Below, piece by piece: positions 1 to 10,741 of a stretch of 64,000 bases of DNA. The notes under the pieces were generated by a model. It searched no databases. It saw only the letters and a list, made by a program, of their open reading frames with translations, and had not been told where the DNA came from. This DNA is from Actinomadura oligospora ATCC 43269. GTDB lineage: Bacteria; Actinomycetota; Actinomycetes; Streptosporangiales; Streptosporangiaceae. The stretch spans positions 372,001 through 436,000 of the forward strand of contig NZ_JADG01000011.1 of the NCBI RefSeq assembly GCF_000518265.1, read 5' to 3'. Position 1 is the first letter of the stretch. Every line of letters starts with the position of its first letter. Both the position numbers and the translations under genes were made by a program.

Positions 1-2
1 AC

Positions 3-533
3 GGGCCGACGGATCCGGGCGCGACGAAGAGCACGGGCGCGGCCGGGACGGTTCGGTACGCGACGTCCTCGCTGGGACGGTCGGAGCCCGTCACCATCAG
101 GATTCCGCGGTTGGGGGTGACCGCGCCGGTCACCGACCTCGGGCTCAGGCCGGACGGGACGATCGAGGTGCCGTCCCTCGACCGTCCCAACCTCGCGGGC
201 TGGTGGAAGGAGGGCGCGACGCCCGGCGAGGAGGGGCCGTCGGTCATCCTCGGGCACGTGGACGCGCGCGGGAGGGCGGCCGTGTTCAACCGGCTCAAGG
301 ACCTGCGGGAAGGCGACCGCGTCATGGTCGTCCGGAAGGACGGGCGCACCGCGACCTTCGCCGTGCAGCGGGTCGAGCGGGTCGCCAAGACGGCCTTCCC
401 GGGTGAGCGGATCTACGCCGAGGACCTGGACTACGCGGCCCTGCGGCTGGTGACCTGCGGCGGTGACTTCGACCGCGGCACCGGCCACTACGTCGACAAC
501 GTCATCGCGTACACGCGTCTGGTGCGGGACTGA
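3..533 (+). CDS. class F sortase, 5'-truncated by the window edge
   Basis: C-terminal part of a class F sortase (cysteine transpeptidase family acting outside the membrane). Reading upstream of the first TTG (111) the same frame stays open to the window edge and encodes SEPVTIRIPRLGVTAPV, the usual beginning of a sortase barrel, so the real start lies outside the window. The catalytic set is visible: His in ILGHVD, Cys in LVTCGGD, and Arg in AYTRLVRD near the end. The N-terminal signal anchor is not in the window. No LPXTG-type substrate is visible nearby. Role is family knowledge; the substrate is unknown. Confidence 0.93.
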   Translation, partial: GPTDPGATKSTGAAGTVRYATSSLGRSEPVTIRIPRLGVTAPVTDLGLRPDGTIEVPSLDRPNLAGWWKEGATPGEEGPSVILGHVDARGRAAVFNRLKDLREGDRVMVVRKDGRTATFAVQRVERVAKTAFPGERIYAEDLDYAALRLVTCGGDFDRGTGHYVDNVIAYTRLVRD

Positions 534-752
534 TCCGATCTGGTGCGGAAGTGAACCATCCGGGCCCGTGATTCGTTGTCCGGGCATCGGGGACGCCCGT
601 CCGGGCAGCAGGGACGGCTGTCCCGCCGGACACCGGCGTCTTTCCCGACGGTGCGGATACGTCCGGCATGGCCGGGTTCTCACCGAGACCGCACGACGTC
701 CGCCGCCTCCACCGGACAGGATGGAGCGGGGACCAGCACAGGAGGTGACCGG

Positions 753-1187
753 GTGAGGGCGATCAGCGTCCAGCAGCCGTGGGCGTTCGCGATGGCGCGG
801 GGCGGCAAGGGCGTGTTCAACCAGCCCGCGCCGACCGGGTACCGGGGCCCGGTGCTCGTGTACGCCTCGCTGCGCGTGGACCTCGGCGCGTGCGACTCCC
901 CGCTCGTCCTCGAGGCGGGCTGGGATCCGGGCGACCCGCTCGCGACCGTCGGCGCGGTGATCGCGCTCGCCGACATCGAGGACGTCTGCTCCGGCGCGGT
1001 GCTGGACGGGTCGTGCGACTGCGGGCCCTGGGCCGAGGCCGAGGCGCACCACTGGCGGCTGGCGAACGTGACGCCGCTGCCCCGCCCGGTGGTGGCGCTC
1101 GGCAAGGTCGGGCTGTGGGAGCCGTCCGCGACGCTCGTCACCGAGGTCCGGACGATGCTGGCGTCCGCCGCGTCCAGCACGGGCTGA
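753..1187 (+). CDS. ASCH-domain (PUA-like) protein
   Basis: Small 144-residue soluble protein. The start AISVQQPWAFAMARGGKGVFNQ matches the ASCH signature (hydrophobic strand, QPWA, then GGK), a PUA-like fold thought to bind RNA. The GTG at 753 was chosen because GGAGGTG precedes it at 741-747; the frame stays open upstream but without homology. A central DCGPWAEAEAHHW segment carries Cys and His residues (CSGAVLDGSCDCG) that could bind a metal. It ends 51 bp from the convergent mug gene. Specific substrate unknown. Confidence 0.8.
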   Translation: MRAISVQQPWAFAMARGGKGVFNQPAPTGYRGPVLVYASLRVDLGACDSPLVLEAGWDPGDPLATVGAVIALADIEDVCSGAVLDGSCDCGPWAEAEAHHWRLANVTPLPRPVVALGKVGLWEPSATLVTEVRTMLASAASSTG

Positions 1188-1238
1188 GGCGCGCGCAGGA
1201 CGGCCACGCGCGGGCCTGGGCTGGCGCCGGGGCGGGGC

Positions 1239-1802
1239 TCAGGATTCGGCGGCCTCGCGGAGGCGGGTCAGTTCGGCGGCGATGCGGTCGAGGGGCCAGC
1301 TCGCGTTGAGGCCGCTGGGGTTCGGCAGCACCCAGATCCGGGCCGGGCCGAGCATGTCGTCCTGGAGGCCGATCCGGGCCTTCGGGTGGCCGAACGCGGT
1401 GCGGTACGCGGTGACGCCCTGGACGGCGAGGAAGCGCGGGCGGCGGCGCTCGACCAGTGCGGCGAGGCGTCGTCCACCCTCGCGCAGCTCGTCGGCGGTG
1501 AGCTCGTCGGCGCGGGCGGTGGTGCGGGCGGCGAGGTTGGTGATGCCGAGGCCGAGCGCGCCCAGTTCGTCCTGCTCGGAGGGGTGCAGCAGGCGCGGGG
1601 TGAAGCCGGAGCGGTGCAGCGCGGGCCAGAACCGGTTGCCCGGGCGGGCGAAGTGGTGGCCGGTCGCGCCCGAGTAGAGGCCCGGGTTGATGCCGGTGAA
1701 CAGCACGCGGAGCGGGACGTCCTCGGGCGGCAGGACGTCCGGGATGAGCCGGTCCCGGGCGGCTTCCAGATCGGCCTTCGTCGGGCGGGCAGGGATCGGC
1801 AT
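1239..1802 (-). CDS. mug: G/U mismatch-specific uracil/thymine DNA glycosylase (Mug)
   Basis: 187-residue uracil-DNA glycosylase superfamily protein that removes U or T mispaired with G (or ethenocytosine) in base excision repair. The active-site motif is clear: LFTGINPGLYSGATGHHFA followed by RPGNRFWPAL, and the second motif is LPNPSGLNAS near residue 165. Length agrees with Mug. It starts with ATG at 1802. It converges with the ASCH gene. Cytoplasmic, likely constitutive; no regulatory site recognised. Confidence 0.93.
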   Translation of the reverse strand: MPIPARPTKADLEAARDRLIPDVLPPEDVPLRVLFTGINPGLYSGATGHHFARPGNRFWPALHRSGFTPRLLHPSEQDELGALGLGITNLAARTTARADELTADELREGGRRLAALVERRRPRFLAVQGVTAYRTAFGHPKARIGLQDDMLGPARIWVLPNPSGLNASWPLDRIAAELTRLREAAES

Positions 1803-1930
1803 CAGACCAGGCTACGCACGATCCGGATCAGGTCGCGCGCGACCCGGTCGCGCAGCGTTGCGCAGGGTCCGGGCAGGGTTGCGCACGAGGCGGGCAGGTT
1901 GCGCACGAGGCGGGTCGGGTTGCGCGGGGT
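1803..1930. repeat. degenerate tandem repeat copying the 3' end of the TauE-like gene
   Basis: On the minus strand the last codons of the upstream permease (GTGCGCAACCTGATC, VRNLI-stop) recur after the stop in imperfect form: GTGCGCAACC is seen again with spacers such as CGCCTC, and CTGCGCAACG and GATCCGGATCGTGCG variants follow. At least four related units of roughly 17-20 bp fill the gap up to mug. This looks like slippage or duplication of a gene end. Confidence 0.7.
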
Positions 1931-2638
1931 TCAGATCAGGTTGCGCACGATGAGGGCGGTCGCGGACACGCCGACGAGTGTGAGGACGGCGAGTCGCGTC
2001 CGGCCGCCGTCCAGGTAGCTGCGCAGGGGCCCGGCGGCGAAGAACCCGGCCGCGACGAACGGGGTGAGCGCGAGCCCGGCGACGAACTGCCGCTCGGGGA
2101 ACTGGTGCAGGACGGCGAGGGTGAGCGCCGAGAGCAGCGTCCCGAGGGTGAAGAAGATCGAGAGGGTGGCGCGCACCATCGGGCCCGTCTCGCGCTGGTA
2201 GAGCAGCGCGATCGGCGGGCCGCCGATGGCGGTCGCGGTGCCGCCGAGCCCGGCGAACATCCCGGCGGCGGCGAGGGTCGTCCGGTTGCGCGGGACGACC
2301 CCGGAGTAGGCGCTGACCGCGAGCGCGACGAGCACCAGGCCGCCCGCCGCCAGGCCCATGCCCCGCACGGACAGGACGGCGACGACCCACACCCCGAGGG
2401 GCGTCCCGGCGATCCGCCCGGCGAAGGCCCAGCCGAGGCCCCGCAGGTCGGCGTGCCGCACCTCGCGGGCCAGCGTGAACATCGGCGTCACGGTGGCCGC
2501 GATGAGCAGCGCGCCGGGCATCAGGTCGGGGAACAGCAGCGCGACGACGGGCGTCGCGACGACGCCGACCCCGAACCCGATGCTGCTCTGCACGAGGGCC
2601 CCCACGAGCACGGCGAGGCCGCCGACGAGGAGGAACAT
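1931..2638 (-). CDS. TauE/SafE-family membrane permease
   Basis: Hydrophobic protein of 235 residues with about eight predicted membrane segments, beginning MFLLVGGLAVLVGALVQSS and the GFG...PVVALLFPDLMPG pattern typical of TauE/SafE (DUF81) exporters, which move sulfite, sulfoacetate or other organic anions. A second copy of the fold starts near GMFAGLGGTATAIGGPP. I place the start at ATG 2638 because the membrane domain begins there; an upstream TTG at 2689 is open in frame but adds non-hydrophobic sequence. The neighbours do not reveal the substrate. Confidence 0.85.
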   Translation of the reverse strand: MFLLVGGLAVLVGALVQSSIGFGVGVVATPVVALLFPDLMPGALLIAATVTPMFTLAREVRHADLRGLGWAFAGRIAGTPLGVWVVAVLSVRGMGLAAGGLVLVALAVSAYSGVVPRNRTTLAAAGMFAGLGGTATAIGGPPIALLYQRETGPMVRATLSIFFTLGTLLSALTLAVLHQFPERQFVAGLALTPFVAAGFFAAGPLRSYLDGGRTRLAVLTLVGVSATALIVRNLI

Positions 2639-2717
2639 GGTGGAGGGAAACGCGCTCGAATGCACGTTCTGGAACGTTACATCCACCAAGATCCGCTGTG
2701 CGAGGCCTGACCGGCCG

Positions 2718-3656
2718 CTACGCGGAGGCCTCGGTGAGCCGCTCCTCCTCGGCGGCGGTCAGGGTGAGGTCGCCGACCGCGAGAAGGGCCGGGAGCTGGT
2801 CGACCGAACGGGCGCTCGCGATCGGCGCGGCCACGGTCGGACGGCCCGCGAGCCAGGCGAGCGCGACCGTGGCGACCGGGACCTCCCGCTCGACGGCGAT
2901 CGCGTCCAGGGCGTCGAGCACCCGCCGCCCGCGCTCGCTCTCCAGGTACTTGCCCGCGCTCCCCGCGCGCGGGCTGTCCACGGTCTGCCCGGGACGGTAC
3001 TTGCCGGTCAGGAACCCGGACGCGAGCGCGTAGTACGGCACGGACGCCAGGCCGTGCCGCCGCGCGATCTCCAGCCGCTCGCCCTCGTACTCGTCCCGGT
3101 GGACGAGGTTGTAGTGCGGCTGGATCGCGACGTACTTGGCCAGGCCCTCCCGGTCGCTGACGGCCAGGGACGCCTCGAGCCGCTCGGGCGAGATGTTGGA
3201 GACGGCGATCTCGCGGACCTTGCCCGCGCGCTTCAGCTCGTCCATCGCGCCGATGATCTCCTCCACCGGCACCGACTCGTCGTCGAAGTGGGTGTAGTAG
3301 AGGTCGATGTGGTCGGTGCGGAGGCGGCGCAGCGAGTCCTCGGCCGCGGCTCGGATGTTGGCGGCGGACAGCCCCTTGCGCTCGGGGTGCGCGCCGACCT
3401 TGGTCGCGACGACCACGGCGTCGCGGTTGCGCCGGGACGCCATCCAGTCGCCGATGATCGTCTCGGACTCGCCGCCGTGGTTGCCCGGCACCCACGCCGA
3501 GTAGCCGTCGGCGGTGTCGACGAAGTTGCCGCCGCCCGCGGTGAAGGCGTCCAGCACGGCGTACGAGGCGTCCTGGTCGGCCGTCCAGCCGAACACGTTG
3601 CCGCCGAGCGACAGCGGGAAGACGTCCAGGGATCCGATTCTGTTGGTGTCAGCCAT
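2718..3656 (-). CDS. aldo/keto reductase
   Basis: 312-residue NADPH-dependent oxidoreductase of the aldo/keto reductase superfamily (YajO/Tas-like group). The catalytic tetrad is intact: Asp47 and Tyr52 (FVDTADGYS), Lys86 (ATKVG) and His123 (YYTHFDD). The cofactor end is conserved too (IASARSVDQL). ATG 3656 is preceded by GGAT; an upstream TTG at 3668 is an alternative. It diverges from the TMEM175-like channel over 45 bp, so the two may share a promoter region. Physiological substrate unknown. Confidence 0.93.
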   Translation of the reverse strand: MADTNRIGSLDVFPLSLGGNVFGWTADQDASYAVLDAFTAGGGNFVDTADGYSAWVPGNHGGESETIIGDWMASRRNRDAVVVATKVGAHPERKGLSAANIRAAAEDSLRRLRTDHIDLYYTHFDDESVPVEEIIGAMDELKRAGKVREIAVSNISPERLEASLAVSDREGLAKYVAIQPHYNLVHRDEYEGERLEIARRHGLASVPYYALASGFLTGKYRPGQTVDSPRAGSAGKYLESERGRRVLDALDAIAVEREVPVATVALAWLAGRPTVAAPIASARSVDQLPALLAVGDLTLTAAEEERLTEASA

Positions 3657-3701
3657 ATTTTGATCCAATCACTCGAACCTGATCGTCTCCGGGAGCCCCC
3701 C

Positions 3702-4430
3702 ATGCCCGAGTCCCCGCCCCCTCCCCCAGGCCAGGCCGCCACCGGCCTCGGCGCCCCGGCCGTGTCCGACCTCACCGACCCGGCCGTGTCCGACCTCGCG
3801 ATCAGCCCCGGACGGCTCCAGGCGTTCAGCGACGGCGTGATCGCGATCGCCGCGACGCTGCTGATCCTGGACGTGCACCGGCCCGGCCGGGACGAGCCGG
3901 TCTGGTCCGCCCTGCGGCACGAGTGGCCCGCGCTGGACTCCTACGCGGTGACGTTCCTGGTGATCGGGATCGCCTGGATCCACCACCACAACCTGTTCCA
4001 CCGCGTCGCCCGGGTGGACCGGACGCTGCTGTTCCTCAACCTCGGGCTGCTCGCGACGATCAGCTTCCTGCCGCTGCCGACGGCCACGCTGGGCGAGCAC
4101 CTGACCCGTCCGCACGCGGCGGACGCGGCGGTCTTCTACGCGCTGTCCATGGCGATGTCGTCGGCCTGGTTCACGCTGTTCTGGCACCACCTGACGCGCC
4201 ACCCCGAGCTGATGCACGAGGCGGTGCGCGCGACGGCCGCCCGGGCGCGGCGGCAGTCGCTGGTCGGCCCGGTCGGCTACCTCGTCGCGGCCCTGGTCGC
4301 CCTGGTCAGCCCGCTCGGCGCGCTCACGCTGAGCGGGCTGATCGTGCTGTACTTCGTCGTCGGACGCCGCAACCCCGCGTCCCGCACGGGGCTGACCGGC
4401 CTGCCGGGCGGCGGCGTCCGGGAGGGCTGA
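3702..4430 (+). CDS. TMEM175-family (DUF1211) potassium channel-like membrane protein
   Basis: 242-residue membrane protein. RLQAFSDGVIAIAATLL is the RxxxFSD signature of the TMEM175 first helix, and six hydrophobic segments follow, as in bacterial TMEM175 K+ channels that assemble as tetramers. A Pro/Ala-rich cytosolic tail of about 35 residues precedes it. ATG 3702 has only a weak GGGAG ribosome site. The 3' end is duplicated after the stop (4411-4473). Ion selectivity is inferred from family knowledge. Confidence 0.88.
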   Translation: MPESPPPPPGQAATGLGAPAVSDLTDPAVSDLAISPGRLQAFSDGVIAIAATLLILDVHRPGRDEPVWSALRHEWPALDSYAVTFLVIGIAWIHHHNLFHRVARVDRTLLFLNLGLLATISFLPLPTATLGEHLTRPHAADAAVFYALSMAMSSAWFTLFWHHLTRHPELMHEAVRATAARARRQSLVGPVGYLVAALVALVSPLGALTLSGLIVLYFVVGRRNPASRTGLTGLPGGGVREG

Positions 4431-4473
4431 CCTTCCGCGGACGCGGCGTCCGGGAAGGCTGACCCCTCCGCGG
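4411..4473 (+). repeat. 31-bp imperfect direct repeat across the stop codon of the TMEM175-like gene
   Basis: GCGGCGTCCGGGAGGGCTGA at 4411 (ending in the stop codon) is repeated at 4443 as GCGGCGTCCGGGAAGGCTGA; both are followed by a CCTTCCGCGG or CCCCTCCGCGG tail. Two units of 30-31 bp are separated by 2 bp. Same style as other duplicated gene ends in this window. Confidence 0.8.
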
Positions 4474-4483
4474 GCCGCGGCGG

Positions 4484-5860
4484 TCAGACGAGGGTGTCCA
4501 GGATGGGGATGACCTTGTCGGCCCGGGTCATCGGGTTGACGAAGGCCAGGCGCAGGACGGTGCGTCCCTCGAACTTGGTGGGGACGCAGAGGATCACGCC
4601 GTCCACGGCGTTCCGCCGCGACCAGGCCGAGTACTGCTCCTCGGTCCAGCCGACCCGCTCGAACAGCAGGACCGACAGGGTCGGCTCCTGGAGCAGCCGC
4701 AGGTGCCCGGACGCCCGGATGTGGTCGGCGACGCGGCGGGCGGTGGCGAGTGTCGTCTCGACGGCCTCGGAGTACCGGGCGGTGCCGTGCGTGGCGAGGC
4801 CGAACCAGAACGGCAGGCCGCGGGTGCGGCGGGTGAGCTGGACGGCCAGGTCGGCCGGGTTCCACTGCTCGCGGTCGATCTCGTCCAGGTACCCGGCGTG
4901 CTGGGTGTGCGCGGCGCGGGCGAGGCGCGGCTCGCGGTAGATCAGCGCGCAGCAGTCGTAGGTGGAGAACAGCCACTTGTGCGGGTCCACGATGAAGCTG
5001 TCGGCCTTCTCGATGCCGCGGTACCGGTCCCGGACGGAGGGGGCGGCGAGCCCGGCTCCGCCGTACGCGCCGTCCACGTGCATCCAGGCGCCGAACTCGC
5101 GGCACGCCTCGGCGACGCCGTCGAGGTCGTCGATCAGGCCGCCGTTGGTCGTCCCGGCGGTCGCGACGACGGCGAAGACCGCGCGTCCCGCCTCGCGCTC
5201 GGCCGCGAGGACGGCGCGCAGGGCGTCGCCGGTGAGGCGTCCCTGGACGCCCGGGACCTCGACGACGTCGGCGTCCAGCAGCCGGACCGCCGACTTGATC
5301 GACGAGTGCGCCTCGGCGGTGCAGGCGAGCCGCCAGCCGCCCTCGGGACGTCCGCCGAGCCGGTGCCGGGCGGTCTCGCGGGCGGTCGCGAGCGCGGACA
5401 GGTTGCCCACCGTGCCGCCGGAGACGAACGTCCCGCCCGCGCCGGACGGCCAGCCGAGCAGCTCGACGAGCCAGGCGATGGCCTCGTTCTCGGCGTGGAT
5501 CGCGCCCGCGCCGGTCTCCCAGAGCCCGCCGAACACGTTCGCGGCGCCGACCACGCAGTCGAATGCCATGGACGTGCGGGACGGCGCGGCCGCGATGTAG
5601 GCCAGGTTCAGCGGGTCGTCCATCGAGCGGGTGGCGGGGAGCAGCACCTCCTCGAAGACGCGCATCGCCTCGGCGGCGCCGATCCCGGACGGGGTGACGG
5701 TCTTCCCGGCCTCGTTCCGCAGCTCGGACGCGGGCCGCGCCGTGGTCTTCGGGTCGCCCGACCGGACCACCCGGCGCTTCGCCCACTCCAGGAGCGCGTC
5801 CACCACGGCCGTCTCGTCGCCCCACGGCGAACCCAGGGCCTGGTCCATACCGCCGCCCAT
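4484..5860 (-). CDS. pyridoxal-phosphate decarboxylase (aromatic/acidic amino acid group II)
   Basis: Group II PLP-dependent decarboxylase of 458 residues, related to aromatic-L-amino-acid, glutamate and 2,4-diaminobutyrate decarboxylases. PLP lysine lies in VDPHKWLFSTYDC; HVDGAYGG supplies the aspartate that contacts the ring nitrogen; AEAHSSIKSA is the stacking-His region. ATG 5860 is preceded by GGAGGTGGC, so I reject the longer frame that would translate the 8-bp repeat upstream. Substrate cannot be decided from sequence. Monocistronic on the minus strand. Confidence 0.9.
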   Translation of the reverse strand: MGGGMDQALGSPWGDETAVVDALLEWAKRRVVRSGDPKTTARPASELRNEAGKTVTPSGIGAAEAMRVFEEVLLPATRSMDDPLNLAYIAAAPSRTSMAFDCVVGAANVFGGLWETGAGAIHAENEAIAWLVELLGWPSGAGGTFVSGGTVGNLSALATARETARHRLGGRPEGGWRLACTAEAHSSIKSAVRLLDADVVEVPGVQGRLTGDALRAVLAAEREAGRAVFAVVATAGTTNGGLIDDLDGVAEACREFGAWMHVDGAYGGAGLAAPSVRDRYRGIEKADSFIVDPHKWLFSTYDCCALIYREPRLARAAHTQHAGYLDEIDREQWNPADLAVQLTRRTRGLPFWFGLATHGTARYSEAVETTLATARRVADHIRASGHLRLLQEPTLSVLLFERVGWTEEQYSAWSRRNAVDGVILCVPTKFEGRTVLRLAFVNPMTRADKVIPILDTLV

Positions 5861-5871
5861 GCCACCTCCAT

Positions 5872-5903
5872 CGCTGACACGCTGACACGCTGACACGCTG
5901 ACA
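5872..5903 (-). repeat. four perfect 8-bp tandem repeats before the decarboxylase
   Basis: CGCTGACA is repeated four times without error (5872, 5880, 5888, 5896), i.e. TGTCAGCG x4 on the coding strand, ending only about 12 bp before the start codon. It may be a variable-number spacer or an array of regulator half-sites in the leader. Confidence 0.85.
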
Positions 5904-6183
5904 ACAACTGCCTACAAAGGCCGCAAACATGCTGAGAGGCCACATAGTTCTCGTTTGGCCTCAAAAGAAAAGTACCCTGTCGCGCCTCCGTCCGTAAGTG
6001 GCGGCCCCTCCGACGCGTGCCCCCGCACGCGTGGTGGTGGTGTCGCGGCGCCGCTGGGGCTCGGCCACCTGCTCGGCGCGCGTCGCTCGGACCGTCCGTC
6101 CCACGTGCGCCTGGGGCTGCGCGGCCGGGCCCTCGAGCCGGCGCGCCGCGCGGGAGGGAGCACGCTGCCCCGTGACAAGCGGA
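5904..6183. other. non-coding interval between the decarboxylase and acnA
   Basis: No convincing gene. The first 100 bases are less GC-rich than their surroundings and probably contain the decarboxylase promoter; GAGGCC and GGCCTC form an inverted repeat around 5936-5962. A small hairpin, ACGCGTGC-CCCC-GCACGCGT, lies at about 6014-6033. The remainder is GC-rich and unremarkable. Confidence 0.5.
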
Positions 6184-6214
6184 ACGGGCCGCCCCCGTGA
6201 AGGGGACGGCCCGT
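6184..6214 (-). terminator. terminator after acnA
   Basis: ACGGGCCG-CCCCC at 6184 pairs with GGGG-A-CGGCCCGT ending at 6214 around a short GTGA loop, 35 bp after the acnA stop. A strong GC hairpin without a long T tract, as is usual in actinomycetes. Confidence 0.8.
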
Positions 6215-6248
6215 CCGTCGTGCCGTGCGCCTGTGACGCGTGGCCTGC

Positions 6249-8966
<2,718 letters not shown>

Positions 8967-9191
8967 GGACTCCTCCTCCGTCACCGCCGCGCGTCCGGTC
9001 CGGGACACGACTGCGCGGCGAAATCTCTGGTCGTCTTGTCGAGGCGGGCCGTCCCGCCCGGCGGCGGCCGGTCGTGGAGTGCGACCCGGGCCGGTCAGGG
9101 CCGGGCGGACGCTGTCACTCGCCCCACCTGAATCCTCCCGCACCCGGCTGGCTGCTCGGGACCCGGCCCCACCCAACTTCCGCCGATTTTC

Positions 9192-9230
9192 TCTCGACAT
9201 CAAGCTATCTGGAATTTATCTCGACATCAA
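9192..9230. promoter_or_regulatory. twin TCTCGACATCAA direct repeat upstream of acnA
   Basis: The 12-mer TCTCGACATCAA occurs at 9192-9203 and again at 9219-9230, 27 bp apart, in an AT-rich island between acnA and padR. Each copy is an imperfect inverted repeat (TCTCGA / TCAAGC). It looks like a dimeric regulator bound twice, probably controlling acnA, whose promoter should lie in this interval. Confidence 0.6.
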
Positions 9231-9283
9231 CATACCTCGGGACGGCCCCCGGAACGGGAACCACCCTGGACCGCCGTACGTCT

Positions 9284-9308
9284 TCGATATATCGTTGTCG
9301 TATCGCGA
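9284..9308. promoter_or_regulatory. probable PadR operator
   Basis: CGATATATCG (9285-9294) is a perfect palindrome and is followed after three bases by TCGTATCGCGA. The AT-rich ATATATCG pattern resembles operators of PadR proteins encoded with DUF1707 partners in actinomycetes (from memory). It lies 37-61 bp before the padR start, suiting autorepression. Confidence 0.6.
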
Positions 9309-9344
9309 GGGATCAAAGAGATCTCTCAGAAGGCGGTGGTGAAG

Positions 9345-10037
9345 ATGGGATGGGGACACGCTTTCCGGACGGACGGCGGACCCGGCGGCCACGGTCACGG
9401 TCACGGCGGCTGGCCGTTCGGCGATCCCCGCTCGTGGGCCAACGCCGGTCCCTGGGGCGGACCGGGCCCCTTCGGGCCGGGCGGGCCGCCGTGGAAGCGA
9501 GGACGCTGGGGCGGTTCCGGCGGACGGGCGCGTAAGGGCGACGTCCGGGCCGCGATCCTTGCGCTGCTCGCCGAGCGGCCCCGCAACGGCTACCAGGTGA
9601 TCCAGGAGATCGCCGAGCGCAGCGGCGGCGCGTGGCGGCCGAGCCCCGGCGCCGTCTACCCCGCGCTCCAGCAGCTGGCCGACGAGGGCCTGGTCGCGTC
9701 CGAGGAGGACGCGGGCCGCCGCGTCTTCCGGCTCACCGACGAGGGCCGCGCCTACGCCGAGGAGCACGCCGACGAGCTGGCCGAGCCGTGGGCGCGGATG
9801 AACGAAGGGGTCCCCGAGGGCGTCCCGGAGCTGTTCAAGGCGATCGCGGGCACCGGCGCGGCGGCCGTGGAGGTGCTGCGCTCCGGCACCCCGGACGGCG
9901 TCGAGCGCGCGGTCGCGATCCTCACCGACGCCCGCCGCGACCTGTACCGCATCCTGGCCGAGGACGCCCCCGAGGCGGGCGGCCGGGCCGCGCAGGGCGG
10001 CCGGGCCGAGGCGGGCCGAACCGAACGGGAGGAGTAG
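9345..10037 (+). CDS. PadR-family transcriptional regulator
   Basis: Winged-helix PadR repressor of 230 residues. A Gly/Pro/His-rich low-complexity N-terminus (HGHGHGG, PGPFGPGGPPW) of about 60 residues precedes the DNA-binding domain (KGDVRAAILALLAERPRNGYQVIQEI...PSPGAVYPALQQL), and a C-terminal coiled-coil dimerisation helix follows. ATG 9345 sits 8 bp after AAGGCGG; GTG codons at 9336 and 9339 are alternatives. It is followed after 2 bp by a DUF1707 membrane protein, a common actinomycete pairing, and probably represses itself through 9284-9308. Confidence 0.92.
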   Translation: MGWGHAFRTDGGPGGHGHGHGGWPFGDPRSWANAGPWGGPGPFGPGGPPWKRGRWGGSGGRARKGDVRAAILALLAERPRNGYQVIQEIAERSGGAWRPSPGAVYPALQQLADEGLVASEEDAGRRVFRLTDEGRAYAEEHADELAEPWARMNEGVPEGVPELFKAIAGTGAAAVEVLRSGTPDGVERAVAILTDARRDLYRILAEDAPEAGGRAAQGGRAEAGRTEREE

Positions 10038-10039
10038 CC

Positions 10040-10597
10040 ATGACGAACCCCAGAGCCCCCGGCACACCCGACGACCTGCGCGTGGGGGACGCCGAGCGGG
10101 ACGCGGTCGCGCTGGCGCTGCACGAGCACTTCGCGGCGGGCCGCCTCGACCGGGCCGAGCTGGACGAACGGCTCGGCGCGGCGCTCGCCGCCAGAACGCT
10201 CGGCGACCTGCGCGGCGTCGTCCGCGACCTGCCGGAGCCGAACGGGCTCCCCGCCCCCGAGCGGGAGCCCGTTCTCGCCCCCTTCGGGCCCTTCGGCCCC
10301 GGGCCGTACGGACGGCGTCCGCACGGACCGCGCGGGTGGCGCGAGCCGGGGCAGGCGCCGATGTGGGCGCCGGGACGTCCGCCCCCGTGGGCGGACGGCG
10401 GGCATCCGGCGTGGCGCGGCCACCACCGGCGGCGCGCGATCTTCCCGGTCCTCGCCGTGCTGCTCGTCGCGGTCACGCTGAGCGCGGGCGTGGGCACGGC
10501 CCTGCTGACCGTGTTCCAGGTCGTGCTGGTCCTGTGGGTCGTCCGCGCGCTGGCGCTGCTCGTCCACGCGCGACGACACCGCGGAGCGCCCCGCTGA
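10040..10597 (+). CDS. DUF1707 (SHOCT-like) membrane protein
   Basis: 185-residue protein. The N-terminus LRVGDAERDAVALALHEHFAAGRLDRAELDERLGAALAARTLGDLRGVVRDLP is a textbook DUF1707 domain, followed by a Pro/Gly-rich linker (about residues 75-130) and one or two C-terminal membrane segments (IFPVLAVLLVAVTLSAGV and VFQVVLVLWVVRALALLV). GGAGGAG-type site precedes ATG 10040. Co-transcribed with padR. Function unknown; DUF1707 proteins are often linked to envelope stress. Confidence 0.9.
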   Translation: MTNPRAPGTPDDLRVGDAERDAVALALHEHFAAGRLDRAELDERLGAALAARTLGDLRGVVRDLPEPNGLPAPEREPVLAPFGPFGPGPYGRRPHGPRGWREPGQAPMWAPGRPPPWADGGHPAWRGHHRRRAIFPVLAVLLVAVTLSAGVGTALLTVFQVVLVLWVVRALALLVHARRHRGAPR

Positions 10598-10689
10598 CAC
10601 CCCGCCCGGCAACACCCGCCCCGGTGACGCCTGGTCCCGCGACGTCCGGTCCGGTGACGCCCGGCCCGGTGTGGCGCGCGGGGTGATAT

Positions 10690-10732
10690 CGCGGCCTCCC
10701 CGTCCTCACCCCCATGGGACGGGGAGGCCGCG
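10690..10732. terminator. bidirectional terminator between DUF1707 gene and eda
   Basis: A perfect 16-bp stem: CGCGGCCTCCCCGTCC (10690-10705) pairs with GGACGGGGAGGCCGCG (10717-10732). It separates two convergent genes. Just before it (10610-10675) is a degenerate repeat of CCGGTGACGCC units. Confidence 0.9.
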
Positions 10733-10741
10733 AGCCCTGGG

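Noticed and set aside
1188..1238. Terminator between the ASCH gene and mug
   Set aside because: GC-rich but no stem longer than five or six pairs could be drawn convincingly.
2358..3701. Upstream extension of the TMEM175-like frame over the aldo/keto reductase
   Set aside because: The extension overlaps a gene with an intact catalytic tetrad and has no homology; ATG 3702 starts the real protein.
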